NCBI RefSeq assembly: GCF_001612905.1
Contig: NZ_BDBI01000039.1
Span: forward strand, 1-64,000
Source: Nocardia ignorata NBRC 108230
GTDB lineage: Bacteria > Actinomycetota > Actinomycetes > Mycobacteriales > Mycobacteriaceae
DNA length: 64,000 nt
Reading direction: 5' to 3'
The position numbers and the translations under genes are program-made. The notes beneath the pieces are model-generated. The model did not search any database. It saw only the letters and a program-made list of their open reading frames with translations, and was not told the DNA's origin. Positions 34,501 through 42,932 of the stretch are shown piece after piece. Each line of letters starts with the position of its first letter. Within the stretch, counting starts at the first letter, position 1.

Positions 34501-35043
34501 ATGGGAATCAGCGCTACTGTGCACACTTTTGCTATTCAGCTCGCCGATGTGGATCGGGGGGTTTATGAGGAGTTGGAGTTGCGGGTGGCTCGGCATCCGT
34601 CCGAGACGCTCGAGTACATGGTGACGCGGATTCTGGCGTACTGCCTGCAGTACGAGGAGGGGATCGTGTTCAGTGAGGGTGGGATCTCGGCTACCGACGA
34701 GCCCGCGGTGCAGGTGCGGGATCTGACGGGGCGGACGACGGCCTGGATCGAGGTGGGGGCGCCCGACTCGGAGCGGATTCATCGGGGGAGCAAGTTGGCT
34801 GGGCGGGCGGCGGTGTACACGCATCGGGATCCGGTGAAGGTGCTCGCGCAGTACGCGGGTAAGAAGATTCACAACGCGGCCGCGATTCCGCTCTACAGTT
34901 TCGACCGGGCGTTCATCGACGAGGCGGCGCGGCTGGTGGATCGGCGCAATACCGCGAGCCTGTCGATCACCGAGGGCGTGGTGTACCTCGATCTCAACGG
35001 CTCCAGCCTGCGGACCGACATCATCGAACAACCGTTGGCCTGA
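34501..35043 (+). CDS. YaeQ family protein
   Basis: 180 residues. The YaeQ pattern is strong: ATVHTFAIQLADVDRGVYEELELRVARHPSET, YMVTRILAYCLQYEEGIVFSEGG, RTTAWIEVGAPDSERIHRGSK and AVYTHRD. YaeQ has a PD-(D/E)XK nuclease-like fold and an unknown role. ATG 34501 is preferred over an earlier ATG at 34468, which overlaps the YjbR gene. Confidence 0.9.
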   Translation: MGISATVHTFAIQLADVDRGVYEELELRVARHPSETLEYMVTRILAYCLQYEEGIVFSEGGISATDEPAVQVRDLTGRTTAWIEVGAPDSERIHRGSKLAGRAAVYTHRDPVKVLAQYAGKKIHNAAAIPLYSFDRAFIDEAARLVDRRNTASLSITEGVVYLDLNGSSLRTDIIEQPLA

Positions 35044-35083
35044 ACGGGTAATTTGGCGGGCACCTGTACGAGTGGAGGTTGCG

Positions 35084-36007
35084 GTGCCCACAGTGATGAG
35101 CCGGTTCGTGATTCCCGGGTTCCTGCGAGTAGCGCGCCGCAACCGGAACTACATCGACGCCGAACGCGCCGAGGCCCATATCCGCGAGTCGGCGCTTCGC
35201 CCACTGCCCTACGGCCCGCCACGCACCCTGCGCGGAGTCGACATCGCCGTGGTGCGCGATCATGGCTGGCCCGTCTACACCCTCACCCCGCGCACCGGAG
35301 AACCACGCGGCGGTCTGGTGTACGCGCACGGTGGCGGCTGGGTCGGTGAGATCGCGGTGCAGCACTGGCGGCTGGCGGCCATGCTCGCCATCCGCGCACG
35401 GCTCACGGTGACGGTGCCGATCTACCCCCTCATCCCGTTCGGCACCGCCGCGGACGTGATTCCCCGCGTAGCCGACCTCGTCCGCACCAGCGCCGACGAA
35501 CACGGCCCCACCTTCCTCGCCGGTGATTCGGCCGGCGGCCAGATCGCCCTGTCCACCGCACTGCACCTACGCGACCTCGGCACCACGCTGCCGCGCACGG
35601 TCCTCATCTCCCCGGCTCTCGACCTCACCCTCGAGAACCCGCAGATCGATGTCGTACAGCAGCGCGACCCGTGGCTCGGTCGCGACGGCGGCCTCGTCTA
35701 CGGCCGCCGGTGGAGCGGCGAGCTGCCGATGAAGGACCCCATGGTGAGCCCCCTGTTCGGCGATCTCACCGGCCTCGGCCCGATCACCCTGTTCACCGGC
35801 ACCGACGACATCCTCAATCCCGACGCCCGCCTGCTGCGGGACAAGGCCCGCGCGGCCGGTGTCGACCTGGACTACATCGAGAAACCGGGTCTGGTGCACG
35901 TATATCCGCTGACTCCGAGTCCCGAAGGCGCAACGGCCCGCCGCCACATCGTCACCACGCTGTGCGCGGATCTCGATGGCGCACAGGATGTTTCATCTCA
36001 ACGCTGA
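35084..36007 (+). CDS. Alpha/beta hydrolase, hormone-sensitive-lipase family
   Basis: 307 residues. Oxyanion motif YAHGGGWVGE, nucleophile loop FLAGDSAGGQIA and the late LFTGTDDILNPDA with ...KPGLVHVYP give the Ser-Asp-His triad. These enzymes hydrolyse short acyl esters. There is no signal peptide. GTG 35084 has ggagg five bases upstream. The last 10 bases overlap the convergent tetR gene. Confidence 0.88.
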   Translation: MPTVMSRFVIPGFLRVARRNRNYIDAERAEAHIRESALRPLPYGPPRTLRGVDIAVVRDHGWPVYTLTPRTGEPRGGLVYAHGGGWVGEIAVQHWRLAAMLAIRARLTVTVPIYPLIPFGTAADVIPRVADLVRTSADEHGPTFLAGDSAGGQIALSTALHLRDLGTTLPRTVLISPALDLTLENPQIDVVQQRDPWLGRDGGLVYGRRWSGELPMKDPMVSPLFGDLTGLGPITLFTGTDDILNPDARLLRDKARAAGVDLDYIEKPGLVHVYPLTPSPEGATARRHIVTTLCADLDGAQDVSSQR

Positions 36008-36579
36008 GACAGGTGATAGTTGAACAGGATGGTCAGCTGGGTGACCGCCTGATCGAACGGATGCGCCGACTTGAGCGCCCGGCTGTGCACGATGGTGCCC
36101 TCGATGGTGGTGAGCAGGAACCCGGCCAGCGACACCGCCGTCGCCCGTTCGATCCCGGCCGCGACGATGCCGTCGGCCAGGCGCGCGGTCCATTCGGCGA
36201 AGGCCTGCCCGGCGATCGACTGCACCACCGGATCGCTTTCGTCCAGCGCGGCGGCCATCATGAACGATCCGGCCCGGAACTCGCTCTGTTCGAGCGGCAC
36301 TCGCCAGAAGGCGAACAGGTTGGTCAGCCACTGTTGCGCCGACGGCGCGGTCTGCAGGGCGTCGGCCACGGCGCTGACGTGCGAGTACACCAGCCGCGAC
36401 ACGATGCGGGCGGCGGTCTGCACCAGTTCGCTCTTGCCGGAGGGAAAGTGCTGATAGAGCGAGTTGCGTGAGGTATTGCTCCGCTTGAGCAGTTCGCTCA
36501 AGGCCGCCGCGTGCACGCCGTGCTCCTGCACGGTCGCGATGGTGTGCTCGATCAGTCGGGCGCGTGGTCCGGCCGGCAT
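35998..36579 (-). CDS. TetR-family transcriptional regulator
   Basis: 193 residues. The HTH is IEHTIATVQEHGVHAAALSELLKRSNTSRNSLYQHFPSGKSELVQ, followed by an all-helical ligand domain. It is divergent from the FabH-like gene, with two identical 16-bp palindromes between them, so it very likely represses both genes. The ligand is unknown; with a KAS III target, an acyl-CoA would be a reasonable guess. Confidence 0.92.
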   Translation of the reverse strand: MPAGPRARLIEHTIATVQEHGVHAAALSELLKRSNTSRNSLYQHFPSGKSELVQTAARIVSRLVYSHVSAVADALQTAPSAQQWLTNLFAFWRVPLEQSEFRAGSFMMAAALDESDPVVQSIAGQAFAEWTARLADGIVAAGIERATAVSLAGFLLTTIEGTIVHSRALKSAHPFDQAVTQLTILFNYHLSQR

Positions 36580-36606
36580 CCGACTCTCCTCCCCGAAACG
36601 CTTGAT

Positions 36607-36622
36607 TGAACCGATCGGTTCA
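36607..36622. promoter_or_regulatory. TetR operator copy 1
   Basis: A perfect 16-base palindrome, tgaaccgatcggttca, 28 bases upstream of the tetR start. Confidence 0.88.
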
Positions 36623-36641
36623 TGTTAGACCTAATGACAGA

Positions 36642-36657
36642 TGAACCGATCGGTTCA
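36642..36657. promoter_or_regulatory. TetR operator copy 2
   Basis: A second identical copy of the 16-base palindrome, centred 35 bp from copy 1. It ends 15 bases before the start of the FabH-like gene, so a bound repressor would block initiation of that gene. Confidence 0.88.
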
Positions 36658-36672
36658 CATGGAGAGGATGTC

Positions 36673-37710
36673 ATGCCAACCCCCATCGCCACCTCGATTC
36701 CGATCACCCACACGGGAATTCTCGGCCTCGGCGTGTACCGGCCGCGCCGCGTCGTGCCCAACTCGGAGATCGTCGAGGCCATCGACTCCTCCGACGAATG
36801 GATCAAGACTCGATCCGGCATCGCCGCCAGGCACTGGGCCGAAGACGACGAGACCATCGTGTCGATGAGCACCGCCGCCGCCCGCGACGCCCTCACCGCC
36901 GCGGGCATCACGGCCGACCAAGTCGACGCCGTGCTGCTGGCGACCTCGTCGCAGATGGTCCTCGGCCCCTCGGCTGGCGCGGTGGTCGCCACCGAACTCG
37001 GCATGCACGACACCGCCGCCTACGACATCTCCGCCGGGTGCGCGGGCTTCTGCTACGCGCTGGCCGATGCCGCCAACCTGGTCCGCTCCGGGCAGGCGCG
37101 CCACGTGCTGGTGATCGGTGTGGAACGGCTCTCGGACCTGCTCGACCGCACCGATCGCGGCACGGCGTTCATCTTCGCCGACGGCGCGGGCGCGGTGGTC
37201 GTCGGCGCCGCCGAGCAGGAGGGGATCGGCCCGGTGGCGTGGGGCTCGGACGGGTCACGCACCTCGGCGATCAAGCAGGACAAGGACTTCCAGGAGTACT
37301 TCGCCGAGGTGGCGGCCGCCGAGGCCAGTGGCGGCACGACGGTGCGGCCCTACATCCGGATGAACGGCACCGAGGTATTCCGCTGGGCCGTCACATTTCT
37401 GGAGCAGGCATGCCGGGAGGCCTTGAAGCTGGCCGGTGTCACCGCCGCCGACCTGGACGCCTTCGTGCCGCACCAGGCCAATATCCGCATCACCGACGCG
37501 CTGGTCCGCACTCTCGACCTGCCCGACACCGTCGCCGTGGCGCGCGACATCGTCGACACCGGTAACACCAGTGCCGCCTCGATTCCGATGGCCATGGAAC
37601 AGTTGCTGCGCAGCGGCGCCGCCGAACCCGGCCAGACCGCGTTGCTGCTCGGCTTCGGTGCGGGTCTGGCGTACGCGGGCCAGGTGGTGCACCTGCCACC
37701 GATCGTCTAG
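36673..37710 (+). CDS. Beta-ketoacyl-ACP synthase III (FabH-like)
   Basis: 345 residues. The KAS III triad is complete: Cys123 in SAGCAGF, His267 in PHQANIRI and Asn298 in DTGNTSAASIP. It also has DEWIKTRSGIAARHW, typical of FabH. It joins an acyl-CoA primer with malonyl-ACP. It stands alone under a TetR regulator, away from other fatty-acid genes, so it may serve a special lipid or a secondary product instead of being the housekeeping enzyme. ATG 36673 follows ggagagg. It overlaps the convergent cinA-like gene by 4 bases (ctag). Confidence 0.9.
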   Translation: MPTPIATSIPITHTGILGLGVYRPRRVVPNSEIVEAIDSSDEWIKTRSGIAARHWAEDDETIVSMSTAAARDALTAAGITADQVDAVLLATSSQMVLGPSAGAVVATELGMHDTAAYDISAGCAGFCYALADAANLVRSGQARHVLVIGVERLSDLLDRTDRGTAFIFADGAGAVVVGAAEQEGIGPVAWGSDGSRTSAIKQDKDFQEYFAEVAAAEASGGTTVRPYIRMNGTEVFRWAVTFLEQACREALKLAGVTAADLDAFVPHQANIRITDALVRTLDLPDTVAVARDIVDTGNTSAASIPMAMEQLLRSGAAEPGQTALLLGFGAGLAYAGQVVHLPPIV

Positions 37711-38168
37711 CCGGTGAAGCGCTTCTCGCTCTCGCCCAACATCTCCAGCGCGCACCGCACCGACTGCTCGAGTACCTGCTCGGGTTCGCCGTCGAAATTG
37801 CGGTGCACGGCCCAGGAGGTGTCGCGGGTGGCGACAGCGCACCACACCGACCCCGCCGGTTCGCCGTCCTGATCGCCCGGCCCGCCGACGCCGGTGGTCG
37901 CGGCGGCGATATCGGCGTCGGTCAGTGCTCGTACGCCTTCGGCCATGGCCAGTGCGGCCGTCTCCGACACCACCGGCACGTCGGGCACGCCGAGAACGGA
38001 CTGTTTCACCGTCACGGAGTACGCGACGACCCCGCCGCGGAACCACTGCGCGGAGTCGGGCGCCGCCGCGAGGGCGGCGGCGAGGTTACCGCCGGTGAGG
38101 GATTCGGCTACGGCGACTGTCAGCCCGTGACGCTTGGCGAAGTCGCCGACATCTGCTGCGGTGGTGAT
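37707..38168 (-). CDS. CinA C-terminal-type nicotinamide-nucleotide amidohydrolase (PncC-like), start codon apparently lost
   Basis: About 153 residues. The CinA_C core is AVAESLTGGNLAAALAAAPDSAQWFRGGVVAYSV, then TGVGGPGDQDGEPAGSVWCAV and FDGEPEQVLEQSV. Family enzymes deamidate NMN. The expected start (TTAADVGDFAKRHG) is preceded by an ideal gaggagg site five bases away, but the codon is ATC (38168). No ATG/GTG/TTG start exists in frame until GTG 38249, deep inside the upstream gene. A single C to G change in the coding strand (position 38166) would restore ATG and also end the upstream gene in an ATGA overlap. Either ATC is used, or this is a mutation or sequencing error. Confidence 0.75.
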   Translation of the reverse strand: MTTAADVGDFAKRHGLTVAVAESLTGGNLAAALAAAPDSAQWFRGGVVAYSVTVKQSVLGVPDVPVVSETAALAMAEGVRALTDADIAAATTGVGGPGDQDGEPAGSVWCAVATRDTSWAVHRNFDGEPEQVLEQSVRCALEMLGESEKRFTG

Positions 38169-38491
38169 GATGGCCTCCTCTGACGCGCCTGATCGCTGAC
38201 GGGAACAGCGTAGGCCGCTCCGTCGCGGATGCCGAACTCGAACCGGCACGGGAACAGCGACGGCAGGCCGGTGGCGCGCAGGTCGTAGTTCGCGGCGAGG
38301 GTCTGCATGGCCCAGTTCTGCAAAGAATCCGGCAGCCGCAGGGTGGTGCCGTCGACGCAGGAAACATAGGCGTGGGTCTGTTCACCGTCGACCGGAAGCG
38401 GATTGCGCAATCCGACCGCGCCGATGTCGAGAACTCGTCCGGAGTTGTGGGGAGAAGCGACGCTCGGCAAATCCAACTCGATGTCGTCCAT
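38120..38491 (-). CDS. Hypothetical protein, probably read past its normal stop
   Basis: 123 residues as read. Residues 1-108 (MDDIELDLPSV, GRVLDIGAVGLRNPLPVDG, TLRLPDSLQNWAMQTLAANYDL and FEFGIRDGAAYAVP) look like a genuine conserved actinobacterial protein. The last 15 residues run through the cinA-like gene and look like out-of-frame translation. A TGA at 38165-38167 would exist if base 38166 were changed, the same base that would restore the cinA start. Function is unknown. Confidence 0.6.
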   Translation of the reverse strand: MDDIELDLPSVASPHNSGRVLDIGAVGLRNPLPVDGEQTHAYVSCVDGTTLRLPDSLQNWAMQTLAANYDLRATGLPSLFPCRFEFGIRDGAAYAVPVSDQARQRRPSSPPQQMSATSPSVTG

Positions 38492-38776
38492 GTGGGAAAC
38501 CGTAACGCAGCAACTATCCAGGGAACATCGAAATCACGCCCCCTATACCGAACTTCGCAACATTGGCTGAACGTCGCATTTGTGACGATCGGTCTGCGCC
38601 CATCGCAACACCATCGCAAAGAACCGGAAATCTTCTCGTTCCATGAGCTTCATCGCCGGGTCCACGACTGGTTCTCACCCCGCCATGGGGCGCGTGAATG
38701 CTTCGGTCCGGCCCTCGACGCGCCCTGCCAGGTGCCGACGTCGAGGCGATACCGCTCGAACCTGATGAGGGGAAGA
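38492..38776 (+). other. 285-bp region upstream of the porins
   Basis: Divergent gap between the hypothetical gene and the first porin gene. I see no RNA gene, no clear palindrome and no convincing ORF here. The porin promoter is presumably inside, and the purine-rich gaggggaaga just before 38777 is the porin ribosome site. Confidence 0.4.
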
Positions 38777-39421
38777 ATGACAATCAAACGCTTCTACGTG
38801 GCCACGGCCGCCGCGGTCGCACTCGGTGGTTTCGCCGCCGGTTCCGCCGGCGCCGACGCTTTCGTCCCGCTGCCCGACGGCCAGAAGGCAGGCCCGGGCG
38901 TGACGATCACCCGCACCGCCGAGCGCGCCACCGTGTCGCCGTCGCTGGCGGCCAACGGCGCGGGCCGCGTCGCCTGGGTCTCGGGCACCGTCACCGCCGA
39001 CGTCACCGCGACGCCGGAGGGCAAGGTCGGCCCGAACAACGGTCCGGCGGGCAAGGACGGCTCCAACAACTCCTCCACCCACGGCGCCTCGCAGCTGAAC
39101 ACCGGCTACATCGTCGGTTGCCAGGTGGCCATCGGTGACGACGCCATCTCCGCGGGCGTCTCCGGCGGCATCGACCTGTCCGGCGGCAGCATCGGTGGCT
39201 CGGTCGGCCTCGACCTGGGCCCCGGCGAGGTGAAGTTCGTCCAGATCGAGAAGAAGGACATCCTGAAGGCGGGCGTCTACTCGGTCGAGTACCAGGACGT
39301 CGAGATCGAGGTGCAGGGCTGCGCCGGTTACGCCCAGGCCCGCGCCTACTCGGTCGTGGAGATCATCGGCGACCACTACTCCAAGACCACCCTCTACGGT
39401 GCCCCGTTCAGCATCGGCTGA
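38777..39421 (+). CDS. MspA-family porin, copy 1
   Basis: 214 residues. Signal peptide MTIKRFYVATAAAVALGG ending AGADA, then the MspA pattern FVPLPDGQ, RVAWVSGTVTADV, TGYIVGCQVAIGD and CAGYAQARAYSVVEI with the C-terminal TLYGAPFSIG. MspA proteins form octameric channels in the mycolate outer membrane for small hydrophilic solutes. Compared with copy 2 it has an extra Gly/Asn/Ser-rich loop (about residues 75-105). Confidence 0.93.
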   Translation: MTIKRFYVATAAAVALGGFAAGSAGADAFVPLPDGQKAGPGVTITRTAERATVSPSLAANGAGRVAWVSGTVTADVTATPEGKVGPNNGPAGKDGSNNSSTHGASQLNTGYIVGCQVAIGDDAISAGVSGGIDLSGGSIGGSVGLDLGPGEVKFVQIEKKDILKAGVYSVEYQDVEIEVQGCAGYAQARAYSVVEIIGDHYSKTTLYGAPFSIG

Positions 39422-39455
39422 GCGCATCCGACTTCGATCGCAAGGAATGACACAC

Positions 39456-40121
39456 ATGATCGACCGTAAGAATTCGGCCCGCATGGCCGGTCTGGTCGGC
39501 GCGGCCGCCGTGACCTTCGGCCTGCTGTCCGCCGGTGCCGCCAACGCCGACACCTTCGTTCCGCTGCCCGGTGGCGAGATCGTCAAGACCCTGTCCGACG
39601 GCTCGACCGTCACCGTTCGCCTGGTCGGCGAGTCGGCCCTCATCAGCCCGTCGATGGGCTCGACCCCGGTGCACCGCAACGCGTGGGTGTCGGGCTCCGC
39701 GCAGGTCGAGGTCTCCGGTAACGCCAAGGGCGGCAAGATCTACCCCGGTTACGTGGTGGGTTGCCAGGTCAACATCGACGGCGGCGGCGTCGAGGGTGGC
39801 GTCGAGGGCGAGAGCAGCTGGGACGGCGAGGACGTGAGCGTCGGCGCCGAGTCCGGTGCCGAACTGAGCCTCGGCCCCGGCCAGGCCAAGTCGTTCTACA
39901 TTCTCGACATCGAGAAGGCCGACGACTACGGCAACGAGGACCACGGCACCAACAACAAGTTCAAGGGCAAGAGCGGCTCGGTGACCTGGGCCGACTCGAC
40001 CATCGGCCTGAGCGGCTGCGCCGGGTACGCCCAGGCGCGTGCCTTCGTGAAGGTCAAGGTGGAGACCGAGAACGTGAGCTCGGTCGTCACCCTGTGGGGC
40101 CAGCCCTTCAGCATCGGCTGA
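39456..40121 (+). CDS. MspA-family porin, copy 2
   Basis: 221 residues. Signal peptide ends GAANADT, followed by FVPLPGGE, RNAWVSGSAQVEV, PGYVVGCQVNIDG, CAGYAQARAFVKVKVE and WGQPFSIG. It lacks the Gly/Asn-rich loop of copy 1 but has a more acidic insertion (EKADDYGNEDHGTNN), which would change pore charge. The two genes are 34 bp apart and probably co-transcribed. ATG 39456 is used, because the earlier ATG 39447 sits directly on the aagga ribosome site. Confidence 0.93.
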   Translation: MIDRKNSARMAGLVGAAAVTFGLLSAGAANADTFVPLPGGEIVKTLSDGSTVTVRLVGESALISPSMGSTPVHRNAWVSGSAQVEVSGNAKGGKIYPGYVVGCQVNIDGGGVEGGVEGESSWDGEDVSVGAESGAELSLGPGQAKSFYILDIEKADDYGNEDHGTNNKFKGKSGSVTWADSTIGLSGCAGYAQARAFVKVKVETENVSSVVTLWGQPFSIG

Positions 40122-40133
40122 TCCTGACAACCC

Positions 40134-40172
40134 CAGCGGGGCCCGGCGTCCGAGTGACGCCGGGCCCCGCTG
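40134..40172 (+). terminator. Strong terminator after the porins
   Basis: Perfect 17-base arms (40134-40150 and 40156-40172) with a 5-base loop, 12 bases after the second porin gene. It is one of the longest hairpins in the window. Confidence 0.88.
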
Positions 40173-40316
40173 CGTTATGACGAGAAGTCACCGGTGTCGG
40201 TGTCGCGCGACGACTTCGGGAATCGGCCGCGTGCCGTGGCAGCGCGACTTGTCCTCCTCCAGCCCGAGGCCGTGACGATCACCCGACCCGGTGACCGTGA
40301 CGAGAATGGATCACTT

Positions 40317-41699
40317 TCATTGCGGCGGCTCGGACGTTTTCTTTGCGATCACGTGACGATCCAGCGCGGGCAGCGTCAACTCGAAGCGCGCACCACCGCC
40401 CGGCCGCTCCGAGCATCGGATCCGGCCCTGGTGTCCCGCAACGGTTTCGGCGACGAGAGCCAGGCCGATGCCGGTGCCGCCCGTGCGACGCGAGGCGGTG
40501 ACGAAGCGTTCGAAGATGCGTTCGCGGTCGGCCGCCTCGACACCGGGGCCTTCGTCGTCGACGGTGACGCGCACGTCGTCGCCGTCGCGCTCGACGCGCA
40601 CCGCGGTCACCCCGCCACCGTGGCGTTCGGCGTTGACGAGCAGGTTCAGCAGGGCGCGTTCGAGTTCCATCCGCCGCCCGCGCACCAGTCCTCGGTCGGT
40701 GGCCGTGAGCAGCTCGGCCGCGACGCGACGGCTCGCGAGCAGGTGGGTCAGCAGTTCGGCCAGCGACAGCGGTGCCGGGTCGGAGCGATGGATGCCCGCT
40801 TCGGCGCGCGCGAGGGCGAGCATGTCGTCGAGCAGACCGCGCAGGTAGGTGGTCTCCTCCACGAGCAGTCCCAGTGCGGCGCGCGGTCTTTCGGACAGTT
40901 CGTCGCGGTGTCCGGCCAGCACGGTCGCCGTGGTGGTCAGGGTGGTGAGCGGGGTGCGCAACTCGTGACTGAGGTCGGAGACGAGCCTGCGTTCGCGTTC
41001 GATGCGCCGCTGCAGGGAGTCGACCATGGCGTTGAAGGCCTCGACGGTCGGTGACAGATCGACGTCTTCGGGCTGCGACAAACGCAGGTCGAGATCGCCC
41101 GCGGCGATGCGCGACGCGGTGCCCGCCACCTGGCGCAGCGGGCGCAGCGCGAGGTGCGCGGCCCAGGCGCCGAGCGCGGCGGCCACCGCGACGGCGAGCA
41201 CCGCACAGGCGAAGAGGATGGTGCGCAGCATCTTCAGGGTGTCCTCCAGTTCGCGCAGCGGCGCGAATTCCTGGAGGACGGCACCGTTTTCGACGTAGGT
41301 CGCGGTGCGCAGATAGGGCTCGCCCGCGATCCGGACGCGGGTGGCCGGCGACGGCACCTCGGCGGCCCGTTCGAGCGTGGCGACGGTGGCCTGGTCGGCG
41401 CCGAGCACACCGGTGCCCGTGGTGGTGTCGAGAAGTGCGATGGTTCCGGCGGGTAGCCGCAACGATTCGAGGGCCTCTTGCCCGGCGGCCAGTGATTCCA
41501 TCCGCAACCGCAGGATCTCGGCGTGCACTCCTACCGCGCGTTCGACCGTCCGAACCCGTTGGGACTCCATGTAGTTGGTGCTGATCGCATAAACCGAACC
41601 CGACAGCAGCACCGCGACGAGGCTGGCGCTGAGGACGAACGCCGCTGTTACGCGACCACGCAGGCCACGTAACCGGGTGGGCAACTCAGGACCCGGCAT
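40317..41699 (-). CDS. Two-component sensor histidine kinase
   Basis: 460 residues. Two membrane helices (about 17-40 and 155-178) flank an extracytoplasmic sensor of about 115 residues. A HAMP domain (LRPLRQVAGTASRIAAGDLDLRL), the H-box SDLSHELRTPLTT with His245, the N-box ALLNLLVNAERHG and ATP motifs VDDEGPGV and GTGIGLALV follow. The nearest-looking system is CseC of Streptomyces, which senses envelope stress. The ATG overlaps the response-regulator stop by 14 nt. Confidence 0.92.
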   Translation of the reverse strand: MPGPELPTRLRGLRGRVTAAFVLSASLVAVLLSGSVYAISTNYMESQRVRTVERAVGVHAEILRLRMESLAAGQEALESLRLPAGTIALLDTTTGTGVLGADQATVATLERAAEVPSPATRVRIAGEPYLRTATYVENGAVLQEFAPLRELEDTLKMLRTILFACAVLAVAVAAALGAWAAHLALRPLRQVAGTASRIAAGDLDLRLSQPEDVDLSPTVEAFNAMVDSLQRRIERERRLVSDLSHELRTPLTTLTTTATVLAGHRDELSERPRAALGLLVEETTYLRGLLDDMLALARAEAGIHRSDPAPLSLAELLTHLLASRRVAAELLTATDRGLVRGRRMELERALLNLLVNAERHGGGVTAVRVERDGDDVRVTVDDEGPGVEAADRERIFERFVTASRRTGGTGIGLALVAETVAGHQGRIRCSERPGGGARFELTLPALDRHVIAKKTSEPPQ

Positions 41700-42387
41700 C
41701 GAGGCGATAGCCGAGCCCGCGCACGGTGACGATCAGGCGCGGTTCGGCGGGATCGCGTTCGATCTTGGTGCGCAGGCGGCGGATGTGCACGTCGACGATG
41801 CGGTCGTCGCCGAAGAACCCGCGGTCCCAGATCTTGTCGAGCAGCACCTGCCTGCTCAGCACGAGCCCGTCGTTCTGTGCCAGTTCGCACAGCAACCGGA
41901 ATTCGGTGAGCGTCAGGTGCACGTCTTCACCGGCCAGCCGCACCGAACCGCGCTCCGGGCAGAGGACGAGCTGCCGGTCGGCGTCGAGGACGAGTTCGAC
42001 CACCTCGCGTTCGGTGTTGTTGCGGGTGCGCCTGCCCACGGCCCTGATGCGCGCGGTCAGTTCCTTGACCTCGAAGGGTTTGGTGACGAAGTCGTCGGCG
42101 CCCGCTTCCAGGGCGGCGACCACATCGTGGGTGTCGTCACGGGCGCTGACCACGATGATCGGCACGTCGTGTTCGCGGCGCACTTCCCGGATGCAGGTGA
42201 ACCCGTCCATACCGCCGAGCATGAGGTCGACGATCAGGACGTCCGGCACACCGATCCGGTGTACGTGTTCCAGTGCGTGCTCGGCGCTCTCGGCCTCGGC
42301 GACGACGTACCCCTCGTCCTCCATCGCCAGTCGTAACGACTCCCGCACGCGGGTGTCGTCCTCCACGATCATCAACTGGGCGTTCAT
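41686..42387 (-). CDS. OmpR-family response regulator
   Basis: 233 residues. The receiver domain has the acidic pair VEDD, phosphoacceptor Asp54 in VLIVDLMLGG and Lys in FVTKPFEVKEL. The winged-helix output domain carries LTLTEFRLLCELAQNDG and VDVHIRRLRTKIE followed by TVRGLGYRLD. It pairs with the histidine kinase downstream and overlaps the TerD gene upstream by 4 nt (ATGA), so TerD, regulator and kinase are co-translated. Confidence 0.94.
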   Translation of the reverse strand: MNAQLMIVEDDTRVRESLRLAMEDEGYVVAEAESAEHALEHVHRIGVPDVLIVDLMLGGMDGFTCIREVRREHDVPIIVVSARDDTHDVVAALEAGADDFVTKPFEVKELTARIRAVGRRTRNNTEREVVELVLDADRQLVLCPERGSVRLAGEDVHLTLTEFRLLCELAQNDGLVLSRQVLLDKIWDRGFFGDDRIVDVHIRRLRTKIERDPAEPRLIVTVRGLGYRLDAGS

Positions 42388-42911
42388 GCCGTGCCCAAGT
42401 ACGTGGTCAGCAGGGGGAGCGCGACAGTGGGGTGATCGGCGAAAATCGGATCGGCGATCACGGAGAACTCCCAGCCCGTGCCGATGCGGTGCAGCTTGCC
42501 GAGTACGAAGCCGGTGTGCGAGGTGGCGCTGGACAGGTCGATGCGCACCATCTCCGCACCGCTCACGCTGTCGACGACACGGCAGAAGCCGTTGACGACC
42601 TGGTCGAACGTCTGCCCGGTGTAGCAGGTGACGAGAAAGACGATGGTGCTCGTCGCGACGTCGACGCGAGTGAGGTCGACGGTGATCACCTCGTTGTCGC
42701 CGTCACCGTCGCCGGTCACGCTGTCGCCGAGGTGGCGCAGCGCGCCGTCACGAGACGTGAGTTGTTCATGGAAGGCCGCGTCGACGAAGTCGTGCCCCGC
42801 GAACGACAGCGCCGTGATATTGAGGTCGATGTCCTTGCGCTTGCGGCCGAACAAGCCGGTGGGCGGGGCCGGGTCCCAGCCGAGGCCGACGGACACGTGG
42901 GTGAAGGTCAT
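42384..42911 (-). CDS. TerD-family protein coupled to a two-component system
   Basis: 175 residues. Family marks are VSVGLGWDP, the Gly-rich start, IDLNITALSF, SVTGDGDGDNEVITVDLTRV (calcium-binding loop) and IVFLVTCYTGQTFDQV. TerD proteins bind calcium and act in resistance to tellurite, phage or envelope stress. The variant GKLHRIGTGWEFSVIADPIF at the end is normal. It is 21 bp after nhaA and its stop overlaps the response-regulator start. Confidence 0.9.
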   Translation of the reverse strand: MTFTHVSVGLGWDPAPPTGLFGRKRKDIDLNITALSFAGHDFVDAAFHEQLTSRDGALRHLGDSVTGDGDGDNEVITVDLTRVDVATSTIVFLVTCYTGQTFDQVVNGFCRVVDSVSGAEMVRIDLSSATSHTGFVLGKLHRIGTGWEFSVIADPIFADHPTVALPLLTTYLGTA

Positions 42912-42932
42912 GGTGGTGCTCCTGTCGGACGG

